From an uncultured Clostridia bacterium (GTDB lineage: Bacteria > Bacillota > Clostridia > TANB77 > CAG-508): a DNA stretch of 14,962 nt. The position numbers and the translations under genes are program-made. Below the pieces are notes generated by a model. It did not search any database. It saw nothing but the letters and a program-made list of their open reading frames with translations, and was not told the DNA's origin. The stretch lies in NCBI GenBank assembly GCA_944392065.1, contig CALXVO010000018.1, positions 1 through 14,962 on the forward strand, written 5' to 3'. Positions 14,719-14,962 of this stretch are shown here, one piece after another (position 1 is the stretch's first letter; each line of letters opens with the position of its first letter).

Positions 14719-14761
14719 AAAAAATAGCAGGAGTTTTGCAATTTCTTGCAAGCCCCCTGCT
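14719..14761 (-). terminator. Intrinsic terminator of the tuf transcript
   Basis: On the minus strand the outer stem AGCAGG/CCTGCT (14761-14756 with 14731-14726) and inner stem TTGCAA/TTGCAA (14751-14746 with 14741-14736) enclose a GAAA tetraloop, with a partly paired 4x4 internal loop between them. A run of six T (14724-14719) follows. Confidence 0.88.
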
Positions 14762-14808
14762 TATATGTTTTGGCGGAGAATATAACAAATTAATTACTTA
14801 TTGCTTCG

Positions 14809-14845
14809 TAATCTTGTTTTTTCCTCCGTCCCAAAAACAAGATTA
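14809..14845. repeat. 13-bp perfect palindrome P4 overlapping the tuf stop codon
   Basis: TAATCTTGTTTTT (14809-14821) is the exact inverse of 14833-14845, which begins AAAAACAAG. The 11-nt loop reads GGGACGGAGGA on the minus strand, so it contains the GGGACGGA octamer also seen at 3729-3736. The last three bases of the right arm are the TAA stop of tuf. The real terminator lies ~50 nt further downstream, so this hairpin is an extra structure at the tuf 3' end. Confidence 0.8.
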
Positions 14846-14962
14846 TTCAATAACTTCTGAAACAACACCTGAACCTACAGTTCTACCACCTTCACGAATA
14901 GCGAATCTTAGTCCTTTTTCAATAGCTATTGGTGTGATAAGTTCAACTGTCATATCTATGTT
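14843..14962 (-). CDS. tuf: Elongation factor Tu, C-terminal end (partial)
   Basis: The last 39 codons and TAA stop of EF-Tu are present; the gene runs off the right edge. The residues NIDMTVELITPIAIEKGLRF, then AIREGGRTVGSGVVSEVIE, are the domain 3 end of EF-Tu, which carries aminoacyl-tRNA to the ribosome. The sequence fits Firmicutes EF-Tu. It is followed by palindrome P4, whose arm includes the stop codon, and then by a strong terminator. tuf normally closes the str operon (rpsL-rpsG-fusA-tuf), so fusA may lie to the right. Confidence 0.97.
   Translation of the reverse strand, partial: NIDMTVELITPIAIEKGLRFAIREGGRTVGSGVVSEVIE

Overview
This window is AT-rich DNA from a low-GC Gram-positive bacterium, most likely an uncultured Clostridia. 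The evidence is an EF-Tu C-terminus typical of Firmicutes, a ClpE-type chaperone, a BofC-domain protein, strong AGGAGG ribosome binding sites, sigma-A promoters of the TTGACT-N17-TATACT kind, and asparagine-rich linkers built from AAT codons. Species assignment is not possible from the sequence alone.

Layout, left to right. Positions 1-1340 look like a recombined or mobile-element edge. There is a dense row of stem-loops (35-250), a small plasmid/phage-type helix-turn-helix replication-like protein (222-701, minus), and a murA fragment (874-1230, minus) that stops two codons after its active-site cysteine. Positions 1439-6290 (minus) carry topoisomerase III with an Asn-rich insert, a membrane-anchored RsiV/DUF3298-like protein with its own promoter, and a GT39-type glycosyltransferase. 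Positions 6418-9395 (plus) are a two-gene unit: clpE-like AAA+ unfoldase and pgsA. Positions 9543-13040 (minus) carry a BofC-domain membrane protein and comEC, separated by a 360-bp structured gap. Positions 13196-14662 (minus) encode a secreted NlpC/P60 hydrolase with three SH3 domains. The right edge holds the last 39 codons of tuf with its terminator.

The genes are mostly independent housekeeping units: DNA topology, phospholipid synthesis, protein quality control, DNA uptake, cell-wall turnover and translation. No single pathway or defence system joins them, and I see no CRISPR array, rRNA, tRNA or complete insertion sequence.

The points that stand out are (i) four different long palindromes that each contain a GGGAC core and each sit within about 25 nt of a stop codon, suggesting a family of dispersed palindromic repeats; (ii) comEC, where the well-placed ribosome binding site points to an ATA codon instead of ATG; (iii) the truncated murA and the stem-loop cluster beside the replication-like gene; and (iv) a large structured inverted repeat between the bofC-like gene and comEC.
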